NCBI GenBank assembly: GCA_034178705.1
Contig: JAXFQY010000117.1
Coordinates: 1 to 5,049, forward strand
Direction of reading: 5' to 3'
DNA: 5,049 nucleotides
Source: RUG12395 sp034178705
GTDB lineage: Bacteria > Bacillota > Clostridia > Oscillospirales > CAG-272
Part shown: positions 1 through 5,049 of the stretch, in pieces
Layout: every line of letters begins with the position of its first letter
How positions within the stretch are numbered: the stretch's first letter is position 1
The notes under the pieces: model-generated
The model's database searches: none
What the model was told of the DNA's origin: nothing
The model's input: only the letters and a program-made list of their open reading frames with translations
Program-made: the position numbers and the translations under genes

Positions 1-1412
1 GCCGTCACCGGTGTTCCATCCTTTGTGCAGTTGTTAAACTCAAAGTTGAAGCCAGCATCCTGTGCGTAGACTTTAAAGCTACTGTCGAAAGTACAATTTG
101 TAAAGGTTGTATCCGTATATGCTGCTACCACATCGTAGCCGCTGGCACCCATGCTGAATTCGGTATCAGTAAATGTTGCTTTAGTGATCTGGGCGTAAGA
201 AGTCCAGCCGTGCAGCTTACTGTTGGTTACAGTAACAGTGAAATCTCCACCGCCGTCAACGTTTATCGGATAAACCGCATCAATGTCACAATTATCTACC
301 ACGACGCTGCCGCTTTGACTGCCGAGGAAAATACCGCGGAATCCACCGCTGATCTTTGTGTTTTTAATGTAAGCAGTTTCTCCGGCTCCCAAATTAACAT
401 AAACTGAAGCACCCCATGTACCGGTTCCGCCGCCACTGATAACGGAGTCTTCGATTGTTGCATTGTTCCCTTTCAGGTTAATCGCTCCGGCGTAGTAAAC
501 TCCGCTTGCTGCTGTTCCGTCAACTTTAAGATTCTTTATTGTGATATTATCACTCTCTACGGTATATCCTGTCGCTTCTGTTACAACTACGGTATTATCC
601 GCTCCGTCACCGGCAATGGTCACGCCCTCAGGAATGGCGGGGAGTGTATAGCTTCCCGAAGCCAGAGTGACAACGCTGCCGGGCTGGGCCTTTTGGATAG
701 CATCCGCTAAATCGGCATTGCTTGTGACAGGATACTCGGCATCTTCATCATATACCCCATTGTAGCTATCTTCTTCACCGGTAGCCTGTGTGGCCATAAC
801 GGTAATAGCGATGCCGTCAATGGACTTGCCCTGATACTCGTTGCCGGCGGATTCTGCCATGTGACCGGAGATCACAATGGGACCGACTTTCTCACCGGGC
901 TCAAGGACGTATTCATCAAAATGCATGGTACCATAGAACACGGTATCAAGATCATAGCCTTTGAGAAGATCAAACTCTCCGCTAGTTGCAATTGAAACGG
1001 CTCCGGTGTTGAACTTGAACCAGCTTGCATCAGCCATAGCGGTAAAATCAAGGACCTCCAGCAGCTTGGCATCGCCCGTAATACCGGATACTGAAAATTT
1101 AAACTTCAAATTGAGATTGCCGTTGTTCTTGATATAGAACTGCTGCGTATTGTAGGTACAACCGGGCTCCCAAAGGATCTCATCCTGTGCTCTGCCGTCT
1201 GCGGCTACCCAGCCGAGCGTCTGACCTTCAAGGGAATTGTCCTGTTCGTCAAGCAGCTGGATATCCAGCGTACCCGCCTGAATCTTGTTTACCGCTGTGC
1301 TTGCGGTGTCGGTGAACCATGCGAAGGTTGTTCCCGCCAGCATGGCAACACAGAGAAGCATTGCCAGTACCGAGAACCCCAACGCGCGCTTTGTGCCGTG
1401 TGTGGTCTTCAT
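1..1412 (-). CDS. SipW-dependent TasA/camelysin-like secreted protein with C-terminal beta-helix (partial, C-terminus beyond window)
   Basis: Reading the complement from ATG at 1412 gives 470 open codons running off the left edge, so the C-terminus is missing. Residues 8-31 are a basic then hydrophobic signal ending in AGTTFA, followed by WFTD. This is the classic SipW/TasA-type signal, with likely cleavage after Ala31. NKIQAGTLDIQLL (42-54) is the typical start of the mature TasA/camelysin-like domain, which continues to about residue 210 and includes WEPG (81-84), LEPGE (170-174) and AGNEYQ (189-194). An acidic linker (212-227) follows. From about 228 the protein becomes a right-handed parallel beta-helix: an ADLADAIQKAQPG segment, then repeated short coils such as KNLKVDG (293-299) and later variants with IxNxxI-type rungs and Asn/Gly turns. 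The expected role is an exported surface or matrix protein processed by the signal peptidase encoded just upstream. The beta-helix suggests carbohydrate binding or a structural shaft, but no catalytic residues are identifiable. A good SD lies 7 nt before the ATG. Confidence 0.87.
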   Translation of the reverse strand, partial: MKTTHGTKRALGFSVLAMLLCVAMLAGTTFAWFTDTASTAVNKIQAGTLDIQLLDEQDNSLEGQTLGWVAADGRAQDEILWEPGCTYNTQQFYIKNNGNLNLKFKFSVSGITGDAKLLEVLDFTAMADASWFKFNTGAVSIATSGEFDLLKGYDLDTVFYGTMHFDEYVLEPGEKVGPIVISGHMAESAGNEYQGKSIDGIAITVMATQATGEEDSYNGVYDEDAEYPVTSNADLADAIQKAQPGSVVTLASGSYTLPAIPEGVTIAGDGADNTVVVTEATGYTVESDNITIKNLKVDGTAASGVYYAGAINLKGNNATIEDSVISGGGTGTWGASVYVNLGAGETAYIKNTKISGGFRGIFLGSQSGSVVVDNCDIDAVYPINVDGGGDFTVTVTNSKLHGWTSYAQITKATFTDTEFSMGASGYDVVAAYTDTTFTNCTFDSSFKVYAQDAGFNFEFNNCTKDGTPVT

Positions 1413-1419
1413 GTTTTTT

Positions 1420-1428
1420 CCCTTTCCT
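1420..1428 (-). promoter_or_regulatory. Ribosome binding site for the TasA/beta-helix protein
   Basis: The minus strand reads AGGAAAGGG, 7 nt before the ATG at 1412. It fixes the start directly ahead of the basic N-region of the signal peptide. Confidence 0.7.
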
Positions 1429-1459
1429 ATAAATAAATTTTGTTTTGGATCCTTATGTA

Positions 1460-1476
1460 AACGACCTTTCGCCGTT
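1460..1476. repeat. Small inverted repeat in the gap between signal peptidase and TasA/beta-helix genes
   Basis: AACGAC-CTTTC-GCCGTT can form a 6-bp stem (one G-T wobble in the RNA) with a 5-nt loop. It sits in the 117-bp gap between the peptidase stop and the next start. In the direction of the genes the stem is followed by TTTACA rather than a run of T, so it is not a convincing terminator. It may be an mRNA processing or stability element. I see no convincing promoter in this gap, so the downstream gene is probably read from upstream. Confidence 0.3.
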
Positions 1477-1529
1477 TTTAACATTTGCCGTCAGCAGCAA
1501 AGAATCATAAAACCGTATTACCGACGCAG

Positions 1530-2246
1530 TCAGCTTTGGCCAACATCCTCTTCGGGAGATTGGTTTTCCTCGGATTTCTTTTTCTGCTCGGCGAGCTGTG
1601 CTTTGAGTTCCTGCAGTTCCGCCATCATCTTCTGACTTTCAGCGCGCTCCGCCTCGATCTTCTCCCGTTCCTTACGCATTTCCTCCAGCTGTTCCTCCTT
1701 GTAGCGGCGGAAAAGCTTGATGCAGTTCAGCCCCTGAATCAGGATCAACAGGAGAAACGGGATCAGGATACAGACAATATAGCCGGGCGTAGTCTTCAAG
1801 AACAGGAAGAACTTGCCGACCTTCGGAATATGAAACTGGTATTTCCCCAAAACATACGGATAAGTAACAATCGTTTCATCGTCTGTATCATTTGTTGTGC
1901 CGTATGTTATAAAACCCGGGTTTCCGTTTTCGTCGGTCGTGAGCTTACGTATCTTATGGGTAACCGTTGCACCGTAGTTTGAAGGGCTCTGAGAAGTATA
2001 GGCAATAATATCCCCCTCCCTCAGTGTCTCCGGATCCACGCTCTTCACCAGCACCAGATCTCCTGCCGAAAAATCCGTTTTCGACATGGAATCGGTCAGA
2101 ACGATAAACGCCTTGAAACCGAACAGACCGCGATCAGTCCGGTCAAAGGAATTAACGGATATGACCGTAAAAATCATCATGCCCACCGCCAGGATGACCA
2201 ACAGCCAGATAAAAACGTTTTTTATGACATTCCATGCTTTTTTCAT
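1530..2246 (-). CDS. SipW-like (ER-type, S26B) signal peptidase I with C-terminal coiled-coil extension
   Basis: A 238-residue membrane peptidase that should remove signal peptides on the outer face of the membrane. TM1 spans about residues 10-31. The catalytic-Ser motif is DSMS (52-55), with Ser53 as nucleophile, followed by AGDLVLVK (61-68). GDIIAY (78-83) is the conserved second box. VTHKI (95-99) places His97 where bacterial LepB enzymes carry Lys, which marks the ER/archaeal/SipW type with a Ser-His pair. GTTNDTDDE (116-124) is the acidic box. TM2 spans about 155-176. After RRY (180-182) comes a tail of about 56 residues, very rich in Glu, Lys, Gln and Arg with no Pro until near the end, predicted to be a cytoplasmic coiled coil; this is longer than Bacillus SipW (about 190 residues). 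It lies between two TasA-like genes, so these are its likely substrates. GGGAGT about 6 nt upstream supports the ATG at 2246. Confidence 0.92.
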   Translation of the reverse strand: MKKAWNVIKNVFIWLLVILAVGMMIFTVISVNSFDRTDRGLFGFKAFIVLTDSMSKTDFSAGDLVLVKSVDPETLREGDIIAYTSQSPSNYGATVTHKIRKLTTDENGNPGFITYGTTNDTDDETIVTYPYVLGKYQFHIPKVGKFFLFLKTTPGYIVCILIPFLLLILIQGLNCIKLFRRYKEEQLEEMRKEREKIEAERAESQKMMAELQELKAQLAEQKKKSEENQSPEEDVGQS

Positions 2247-2252
2247 ACGTAT

Positions 2253-2258
2253 ACTCCC
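2253..2258 (-). promoter_or_regulatory. Ribosome binding site for signal peptidase
   Basis: The minus strand reads GGGAGT, 6 nt before the ATG at 2246. It is a weaker SD than those of the first two genes of the cluster, consistent with modest production of an enzyme relative to structural proteins. That expression comparison is inference. Confidence 0.5.
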
Positions 2259-2317
2259 AATCGCCGCTCCGTAGTTAAAATGGCTCTTTAGCTTTTTTAT
2301 GGCGTTTTTTCAATACC

Positions 2318-2340
2318 GGTAAAAGCAGCAGTCTTTTGCC
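2318..2340. repeat. Imperfect inverted repeat in gap between TasA-like gene and signal peptidase gene
   Basis: GGTAAAAG-CAGCAGT-CTTTTGCC has two 8-base arms with one mismatch around a 7-base loop. It lies in the 114-bp gap (2247-2360) between the second and third genes of the cluster. A compact palindrome, TTCCCGACGGGAA, lies just left of the upstream stop codon, at about 2345-2357. In the transcribed direction the hairpin is not followed by a U run, so it is not a normal intrinsic terminator. A weak promoter-like pair (TTGAAA at 2308-2313 and TAAAGA at 2285-2290, 17-bp spacer) also lies in this gap but has a poor -10. Confidence 0.3.
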
Positions 2341-2360
2341 AGCTTTCCCGACGGGAAGAA

Positions 2361-2909
2361 TTATTGGAACAGCTTATTCGGGTTGTTTCTCACCTGAACC
2401 GCATCGGCACACAGATCAAAGGAGAGGGTAAGCCCCTGCGCGCTGTTTCCGACCTCCTCAGGAAAGCGGAAATACACCGTCAGTTCACGTCGCTCATTAA
2501 GCCGCAGAATATCATCTGCAGCCCCGACATTCGTGCGGTTAAGCTCTTTGGCGGTCCCCCGATAAAGAACCCGTTCTCCGTCCATGACCGTGATTTCCAG
2601 AACATCCGAAAGTCCGCCCTTCACCTTGTCGAAATACAGCTTATAGTAAACATCTCCGGTGCTTTTGTTCTCAAGAAAGAAATGTTTTTCCACGGTCGTA
2701 CCCGGCGCGAACAGGTATTCATACTCCTGAATCACCGGCTCGCTATCGTTCAGGTTGATTTCAACCTTGGCAGTATGAAACAGATTATTATCCACCGAAA
2801 CAGTTGTCCAGACAAGAGCGAAGGTAGTGAGACACAAACAGATCACTAACAGAATTACCGTGATAATACCGCCCGTCAGGCGTTTCGAGGTCTTGCTGTC
2901 ATTGCTCAT
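2361..2909 (-). CDS. Membrane-associated TasA/camelysin-like protein with atypical SipW-type signal
   Basis: This is a 182-residue protein. Residues 1-10 are polar and basic, and 11-31 are hydrophobic, ending CLTTFA then LVW. The spacing matches the (G/L)TTFA cleavage region of SipW substrates, but the usual aromatic-Phe-Ser/Thr-Asp after the site is replaced. VSVDNNLFHTAKVEINLN (37-54) matches the opening strands of TasA-like domains. A beta-rich domain follows, with FAPGTTVEKHFFLENKS (67-83), VYYKLYF (87-93) and DVLEITVMDGERVLYRG (102-118). It ends GNSAQ (154-158) and ADAVQVRNNP (168-177), an ending typical of TasA-like proteins. The likely role is a minor fibre or matrix component, or an assembly partner in the same pathway. 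If cleaved after Ala31 it is secreted; if not, it stays anchored by its N-terminal helix. The start at 2909 overlaps the preceding gene by 11 bp (stop TGA inside this gene), suggesting translational coupling. A TTG at 2942 in frame is less likely, because the strong SD lies downstream of it. Confidence 0.82.
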   Translation of the reverse strand: MSNDSKTSKRLTGGIITVILLVICLCLTTFALVWTTVSVDNNLFHTAKVEINLNDSEPVIQEYEYLFAPGTTVEKHFFLENKSTGDVYYKLYFDKVKGGLSDVLEITVMDGERVLYRGTAKELNRTNVGAADDILRLNERRELTVYFRFPEEVGNSAQGLTLSFDLCADAVQVRNNPNKLFQ

Positions 2910-3852
2910 TTTGTTGTTCCTCCTTCCAACGTTTTGTACCAAGCAGGATCAGCAAAAACAGCGAGCCTAAAGCGAGGAAAACCCACAAATAAACATTTGC
3001 AGAGTCGCCTGTCGGCGGAGAATCGAGATTTTCGTCCTCCTCCACCCACCAGCAGAAATCCGTGCTTAAATCCAAATTCATATATTCATTACCGACACTG
3101 GTCTCAAGATAGGCGGTAATTTCATAATATACATCGCTTGTTTTGCTTGTATCGGTTTTCAGAGTATGATCGACAGATTCCGGCATATCCCGCATCAGCC
3201 CGTCATAAAGAACCTCTCCGCTTTCCGGAAGAACGACCCGACATTTCAAAACCTCGGCAAGCTTCTCATAGCCCGGCAGCACATTGGCACGGAACCGCAG
3301 GACGATATTCCCTTTATAGGAAACCCGAACACAAAAATACTTGGTTTCCCGATCCCCCGGAAACATGTTGATTACACGGAACGGCGAATTATCCTCAGGA
3401 TTGCGGTTATGCAGGGAGAGAACAGGTGCCGTGATTTCAGTTGTTGAATCGGGTTCACTTACGGACGAGCTCGGAGCAGGGACTGCCGTAGTAACGGAAC
3501 TCTCAGAGGAGGATTCAGAAGCATCAGGAAAAACCGTCGAAGTCTCTGAAGCAGTCGACTCCGCTGTCGAGGAGTCAGCCGTACCCGACTCCACGGTTAC
3601 AGGCTCCGCCGTACCGGTATTCGTTGCGGAACTTTGGGAGAGCTCCGAACTGCCTTCCGAACTGCCGGAGGACCCCGGCTTATCCGGTGTGATAATATTA
3701 TCCGGAACGGTAACAGAAACCGACCGGGATGGAGCAAAATGAGTATAAATCAAGGTTCCGGCAAGTGCCAGAAGGCTGAACAAAAGGAGCAGCAATAAAA
3801 TGATAATTACCGCTTTCAATTTGTTTTCCTTGTTTTCCTTCTTTTCCTCCAA
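2899..3852 (-). CDS. Ser/Thr-rich stalked surface protein with TasA-like domain and SPPTG-type sorting signal
   Basis: This is a 317-residue protein. Residues 1-13 are highly charged (Glu/Lys/Asn) and 14-37 are strongly hydrophobic: a signal anchor or signal peptide, with ALA-G at 29-32 as a possible cleavage site. Residues about 56-143 are a low-complexity stalk dominated by Ser, Thr, Glu, Ala and Pro. Residues 144-272 form a beta-rich domain: INMFPGDRETKYFCVRV (161-177), LAEVLKCRVVLPESGEVLYDG (198-218), VGNEYMNLDLSTDFCWWVEE (253-272), resembling the TasA-like domains of the neighbours. The C-terminus has S278-P-P-T-G-D283, a hydrophobic helix (about 287-304) and KRWK (307-310), the layout of a sortase signal. 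It fits the (S/P/N)PxTG variants known for Clostridioides difficile sortase B substrates. The likely role is a wall-linked or membrane anchor for the TasA-like proteins, by inference. The TTG start is supported by a perfect SD 8 nt upstream and the absence of an ATG before the hydrophobic helix. It is the first gene after the promoter. Confidence 0.82.
   Translation of the reverse strand: MEEKKENKENKLKAVIIILLLLLLFSLLALAGTLIYTHFAPSRSVSVTVPDNIITPDKPGSSGSSEGSSELSQSSATNTGTAEPVTVESGTADSSTAESTASETSTVFPDASESSSESSVTTAVPAPSSSVSEPDSTTEITAPVLSLHNRNPEDNSPFRVINMFPGDRETKYFCVRVSYKGNIVLRFRANVLPGYEKLAEVLKCRVVLPESGEVLYDGLMRDMPESVDHTLKTDTSKTSDVYYEITAYLETSVGNEYMNLDLSTDFCWWVEEDENLDSPPTGDSANVYLWVFLALGSLFLLILLGTKRWKEEQQNEQ
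2919..2925 (-). promoter_or_regulatory. Strong ribosome binding site that decides the start at 2909
   Basis: The minus strand reads AAGGAGG, 9 nt before the ATG at 2909 and within the 3' end of the preceding gene. It argues against the in-frame TTG at 2942, which lies upstream of this site. Confidence 0.8.
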
Positions 3853-3859
3853 CGGGGGG

Positions 3860-3869
3860 CACCTCCTTT
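3860..3869 (-). promoter_or_regulatory. Consensus ribosome binding site that decides the TTG start at 3852
   Basis: The minus strand reads AAAGGAGGTG, an essentially perfect anti-16S match. It is separated from the TTG at 3852 by a short spacer made almost entirely of a C6 run (3854-3859 on the plus strand as G6). Confidence 0.85.
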
Positions 3870-3884
3870 GTCAGGTTAATATTT

Positions 3885-3932
3885 CGGGAAATACAGAAAG
3901 CTCCCGCTTTTCTTCAGTGCCGAAGAAGGGAG
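3885..3932 (-). promoter_or_regulatory. Structured 5' leader with two mutually exclusive hairpins
   Basis: In the leader RNA, CTCCC-TTCTTC (complement of the right part, to 3932) can pair with GAAGAA and GGGAG (to 3901), giving an 11-bp stem with a 6-nt loop and a small AAGC bulge. The CGGGA inside the 3' arm can instead pair with TCCCG (plus-strand CGGGA at 3885-3889), giving a 5-bp stem with a 12-nt loop. The two structures share the same bases and so exclude each other. Neither is followed by a clear U run. This could be a switch affecting the ribosome binding site, or simply a stabilising hairpin. No known riboswitch class is recognised. Confidence 0.4.
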
Positions 3933-3988
3933 AAATAAATAAATATCACAGCAATCCAGAAATTTGTCGCCAATATATATACATCGAG

Positions 3989-4017
3989 ATTATAACACGA
4001 TATTCCCCAAAATTCAA
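3989..4017 (-). promoter_or_regulatory. Sigma-A promoter (extended -10) of the surface-protein cluster
   Basis: The minus strand has -35 TTGAAT (4012-4017), a 17-bp spacer, and a perfect -10 TATAAT (3989-3994) directly preceded by TGT, the extended -10 TGn element. Transcription should start near 3981, giving a leader of about 130 nt before the TTG start at 3852. Flanking DNA is AT-rich. This is the best promoter in the window and has no competitor for the minus-strand cluster. Confidence 0.78.
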
Positions 4018-4088
4018 GTAATTTTTCCATAAAATACACGATCCGGATTGTGCTTTTTTGCCGCAAATCAACGAACAAGCACTTCAAG

Positions 4089-4121
4089 ATACACAGGAGA
4101 TGCACAGGAGATACACAGGAA
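4089..4121. repeat. Three tandem 11-bp direct repeats
   Basis: The units are ATACACAGGAG (4089-4099), ATGCACAGGAG (4100-4110) and ATACACAGGAA (4111-4121). Each differs by one base from its neighbour or from the consensus, and there are no spacers. The array lies about 70-105 bp upstream of the -35 of the minus-strand promoter. The 11-bp period is close to one helical turn, as in operator arrays of OmpR/PhoB-type regulators, but this use is inference. Confidence 0.7.
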
Positions 4122-4561
4122 AAGGAATTCCAAAGCAAGAAAAAACGCATGTACCGCGGTCAGATGCCCAAGACACCCTCTGAAAAATGCGGATTATTGA
4201 TTCTTGCTACCGGAAGGATTTACAGTCGAATTCATCAAGCCCGTCCGCGCCCCCGAAAGAATCCACTACTCCCGGTGATCGCAATATATTCTCGTCCTCC
4301 ATCGAACCGTGGTACGGCAAGCGAAGGCTTTCACAGAGCCGACTATGACGATTTCCAAGGGAAGCATGCCCGGATCAGAAAACATGCCGACTATGAGTTG
4401 GTTGAGCAGCCGACAAAGATGCTTGTTCTTGAAGATATCAGGTCTGCGGAGCAATGAGATGAAACCGGCGTCGCCCTTTCATCTACCTTAGACGGTACGG
4501 TGAGTGATGATCAATCCAAACCGAAAGCTTCTTCTAATTCGGCAATGTTTACAAAATGCGA

Positions 4562-4590
4562 TTGAAAACATTTCGGTATTATGTTATCCT
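4562..4590 (+). promoter_or_regulatory. Possible promoter for the response regulator gene
   Basis: TTGAAA (4562-4567), a 17-bp spacer and TATCCT (4585-4590) preceded by TGT form a plausible sigma-A promoter with an extended -10. The -35 matches 5 of 6 and the -10 matches 4 of 6. It would give a leader of about 150 nt. A second -10-like TACAAT at 4695-4700 lacks a properly spaced -35. Confidence 0.35.
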
Positions 4591-4732
4591 ACTTACGCAG
4601 ACAGCTTATGAAAAATATAGTTTTTATCTCATAGAAAATTTAAAATAATTTGTAAAATATAAATAACTTTGAACTCGGGTTGAGGTTGATACGCTACAAT
4701 GAAGTCACAAAAAGCGGCAGGCGCACCCAACC

Positions 4733-4740
4733 GGAAAGGA
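4733..4740 (+). promoter_or_regulatory. Ribosome binding site for the response regulator
   Basis: GGAAAGGA ends 6 nt before the ATG at 4747. It is a moderate SD and fits the start chosen for the receiver domain. Confidence 0.65.
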
Positions 4741-4746
4741 AACAAA

Positions 4747-5049
4747 ATGAGGATTCTGATTGCCGAGGATGACAGTTCGCTTCGTCGTGTACTTGCATCA
4801 ATACTTCAGAAAAACAATTATTCCGTCGACACAGTGGATAACGGAGCAGCTGCATTCGATTATCTTCAAAGCGGACTTTACGATGCTGCGATATTGGATA
4901 TTATGATGCCGGTGATGGACGGAATAACCGTTCTCGCCCGTGCAAGAGCCGGGCGTAATATGACACCGGTACTGATGCTGACGGCAAAATCTGAAATCGA
5001 CGACAAAATCACGGGGCTTGACGTAGGCGCAAATGACTATTTGACAAAG
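4747..5049 (+). CDS. Two-component response regulator, receiver domain (partial, C-terminus beyond window)
   Basis: The first 101 codons are present and open to the right edge. They form a nearly complete CheY-like receiver domain: RILIAEDD (2-9) with acidic Asp8 and Asp9, phospho-acceptor Asp51 in AILDIMMPVMDG (48-59), Thr79 in LMLTAK (76-81), and Lys101 in GANDYLTK (94-101). All metal-binding and phosphorylation residues are intact, so it should be activated by phosphate from a sensor kinase. The pattern, including MDGITVL and the DYLTK ending, is typical of OmpR/PhoB-family regulators, which carry a winged-helix DNA-binding domain after the receiver. That domain lies outside the window, so the family is inferred. 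A kinase gene would be expected next. It is divergent from the surface-protein cluster, with about 730 bp between them. Confidence 0.93.
   Translation, partial: MRILIAEDDSSLRRVLASILQKNNYSVDTVDNGAAAFDYLQSGLYDAAILDIMMPVMDGITVLARARAGRNMTPVLMLTAKSEIDDKITGLDVGANDYLTK

Larger units (their letters stand above)
4018..4746. other. Divergent intergenic region of about 730 bp with no convincing gene
   Basis: This separates the minus-strand surface cluster from the plus-strand response regulator. The right third (about 4590-4690) is very AT-rich. The central part (about 4150-4500) has base composition nearer to that of the coding regions, yet all frames lack a ribosome binding site and a recognisable domain. 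One plus frame (4050-4454) is open for 135 codons and, past a single TGA at 4455-4457, stays open to 4565. Its product is rich in Arg, Lys and Pro and resembles nothing I know. A minus-strand frame ending about 4510 (DNIIPKCFQ...ELEEAFGLD, short) is equally weak. The region may be a decayed gene, an untranslated RNA or regulatory DNA. Confidence 0.45.

Noticed and set aside
1460..1476. Intrinsic terminator between the peptidase and beta-helix genes
   Set aside because: The stem is short with a wobble pair, and the T run lies on the wrong side for minus-strand transcription.
1285..1982. Overlapping plus-strand open frames of 116 and 165 codons
   Set aside because: They lie opposite the well-supported signal peptidase and the start of the beta-helix protein, have no ribosome binding site and show no recognisable domain. 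They are shadows.
2910..2942. Upstream TTG start for the second TasA-like gene
   Set aside because: The strong AAGGAGG at 2919-2925 would lie inside the coding sequence. It is ideally placed for the ATG at 2909 instead.
2364..3742. Several plus-strand open frames of 61-161 codons
   Set aside because: All are antisense to the TasA-like and stalk-protein genes. The minus-strand products have clear signals, membrane helices and family motifs, while these do not.
4089..4121. Tandem repeats as a CRISPR-like array
   Set aside because: Units are 11 bp with no spacers and no cas genes are nearby.
3914..4150. Minus-strand 78-codon open frame with hydrophobic, aromatic-rich product
   Set aside because: It covers the strong promoter of the cluster and its leader, has no ribosome binding site before its ATG, and its composition fits AT-rich non-coding DNA.
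4695..4700. TACAAT as the -10 of the response regulator promoter
   Set aside because: The nearest -35-like TTGAAC (4669-4674) is 20 bp away, too long for a normal promoter, and there is no extended -10.

Overview
The window looks like chromosomal DNA from a low-to-mid GC Gram-positive Clostridia, probably a gut Oscillospiraceae/Ruminococcaceae-type organism. The basis is strong AAGGAGG-type ribosome binding sites, one TTG start, a SipW-like (ER-type) signal peptidase, TasA/camelysin-like proteins and a (S/P)PxTG-type cell-wall sorting motif. This placement is inferred from gene content only.

About four fifths of the window is one minus-strand gene cluster, read from right to left. A near-consensus extended -10 promoter (3989-4017) and a structured leader of about 130 nt lead into four genes. 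(1) 3852-2899 is a membrane/cell-wall protein with an N-terminal hydrophobic segment, a Ser/Thr-rich stalk, a TasA-like beta domain and an SPPTG-type C-terminal sorting signal. (2) 2909-2361, which overlaps gene 1 by 11 bp, is a single-TM protein with a TasA-like beta domain. (3) 2246-1530 is a SipW-like signal peptidase with a Ser/His dyad and a long charged coiled-coil tail. (4) 1412 to the left edge is a secreted protein with a canonical SipW/TasA-type signal, a TasA-like domain and a right-handed beta-helix. It is cut by the window edge.

The working model is a self-contained surface-fibre or matrix module. Protein 4, and possibly protein 2, would be SipW-type substrates cleaved by the dedicated peptidase. 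The stalked, sortable protein 1 would be a cell-surface anchor or partner. Three of the four proteins share a C-terminal GNxxQ-like beta motif, which suggests that they are divergent copies of one fold.

Between the cluster promoter and the right-hand gene lies about 730 bp without a convincing gene (4018-4746). It contains three tandem 11-bp repeats and an open frame of doubtful status. On the plus strand at 4747 begins a response-regulator receiver domain with all expected catalytic residues, cut by the right edge. It is transcribed divergently from the surface cluster. It may or may not control that cluster.
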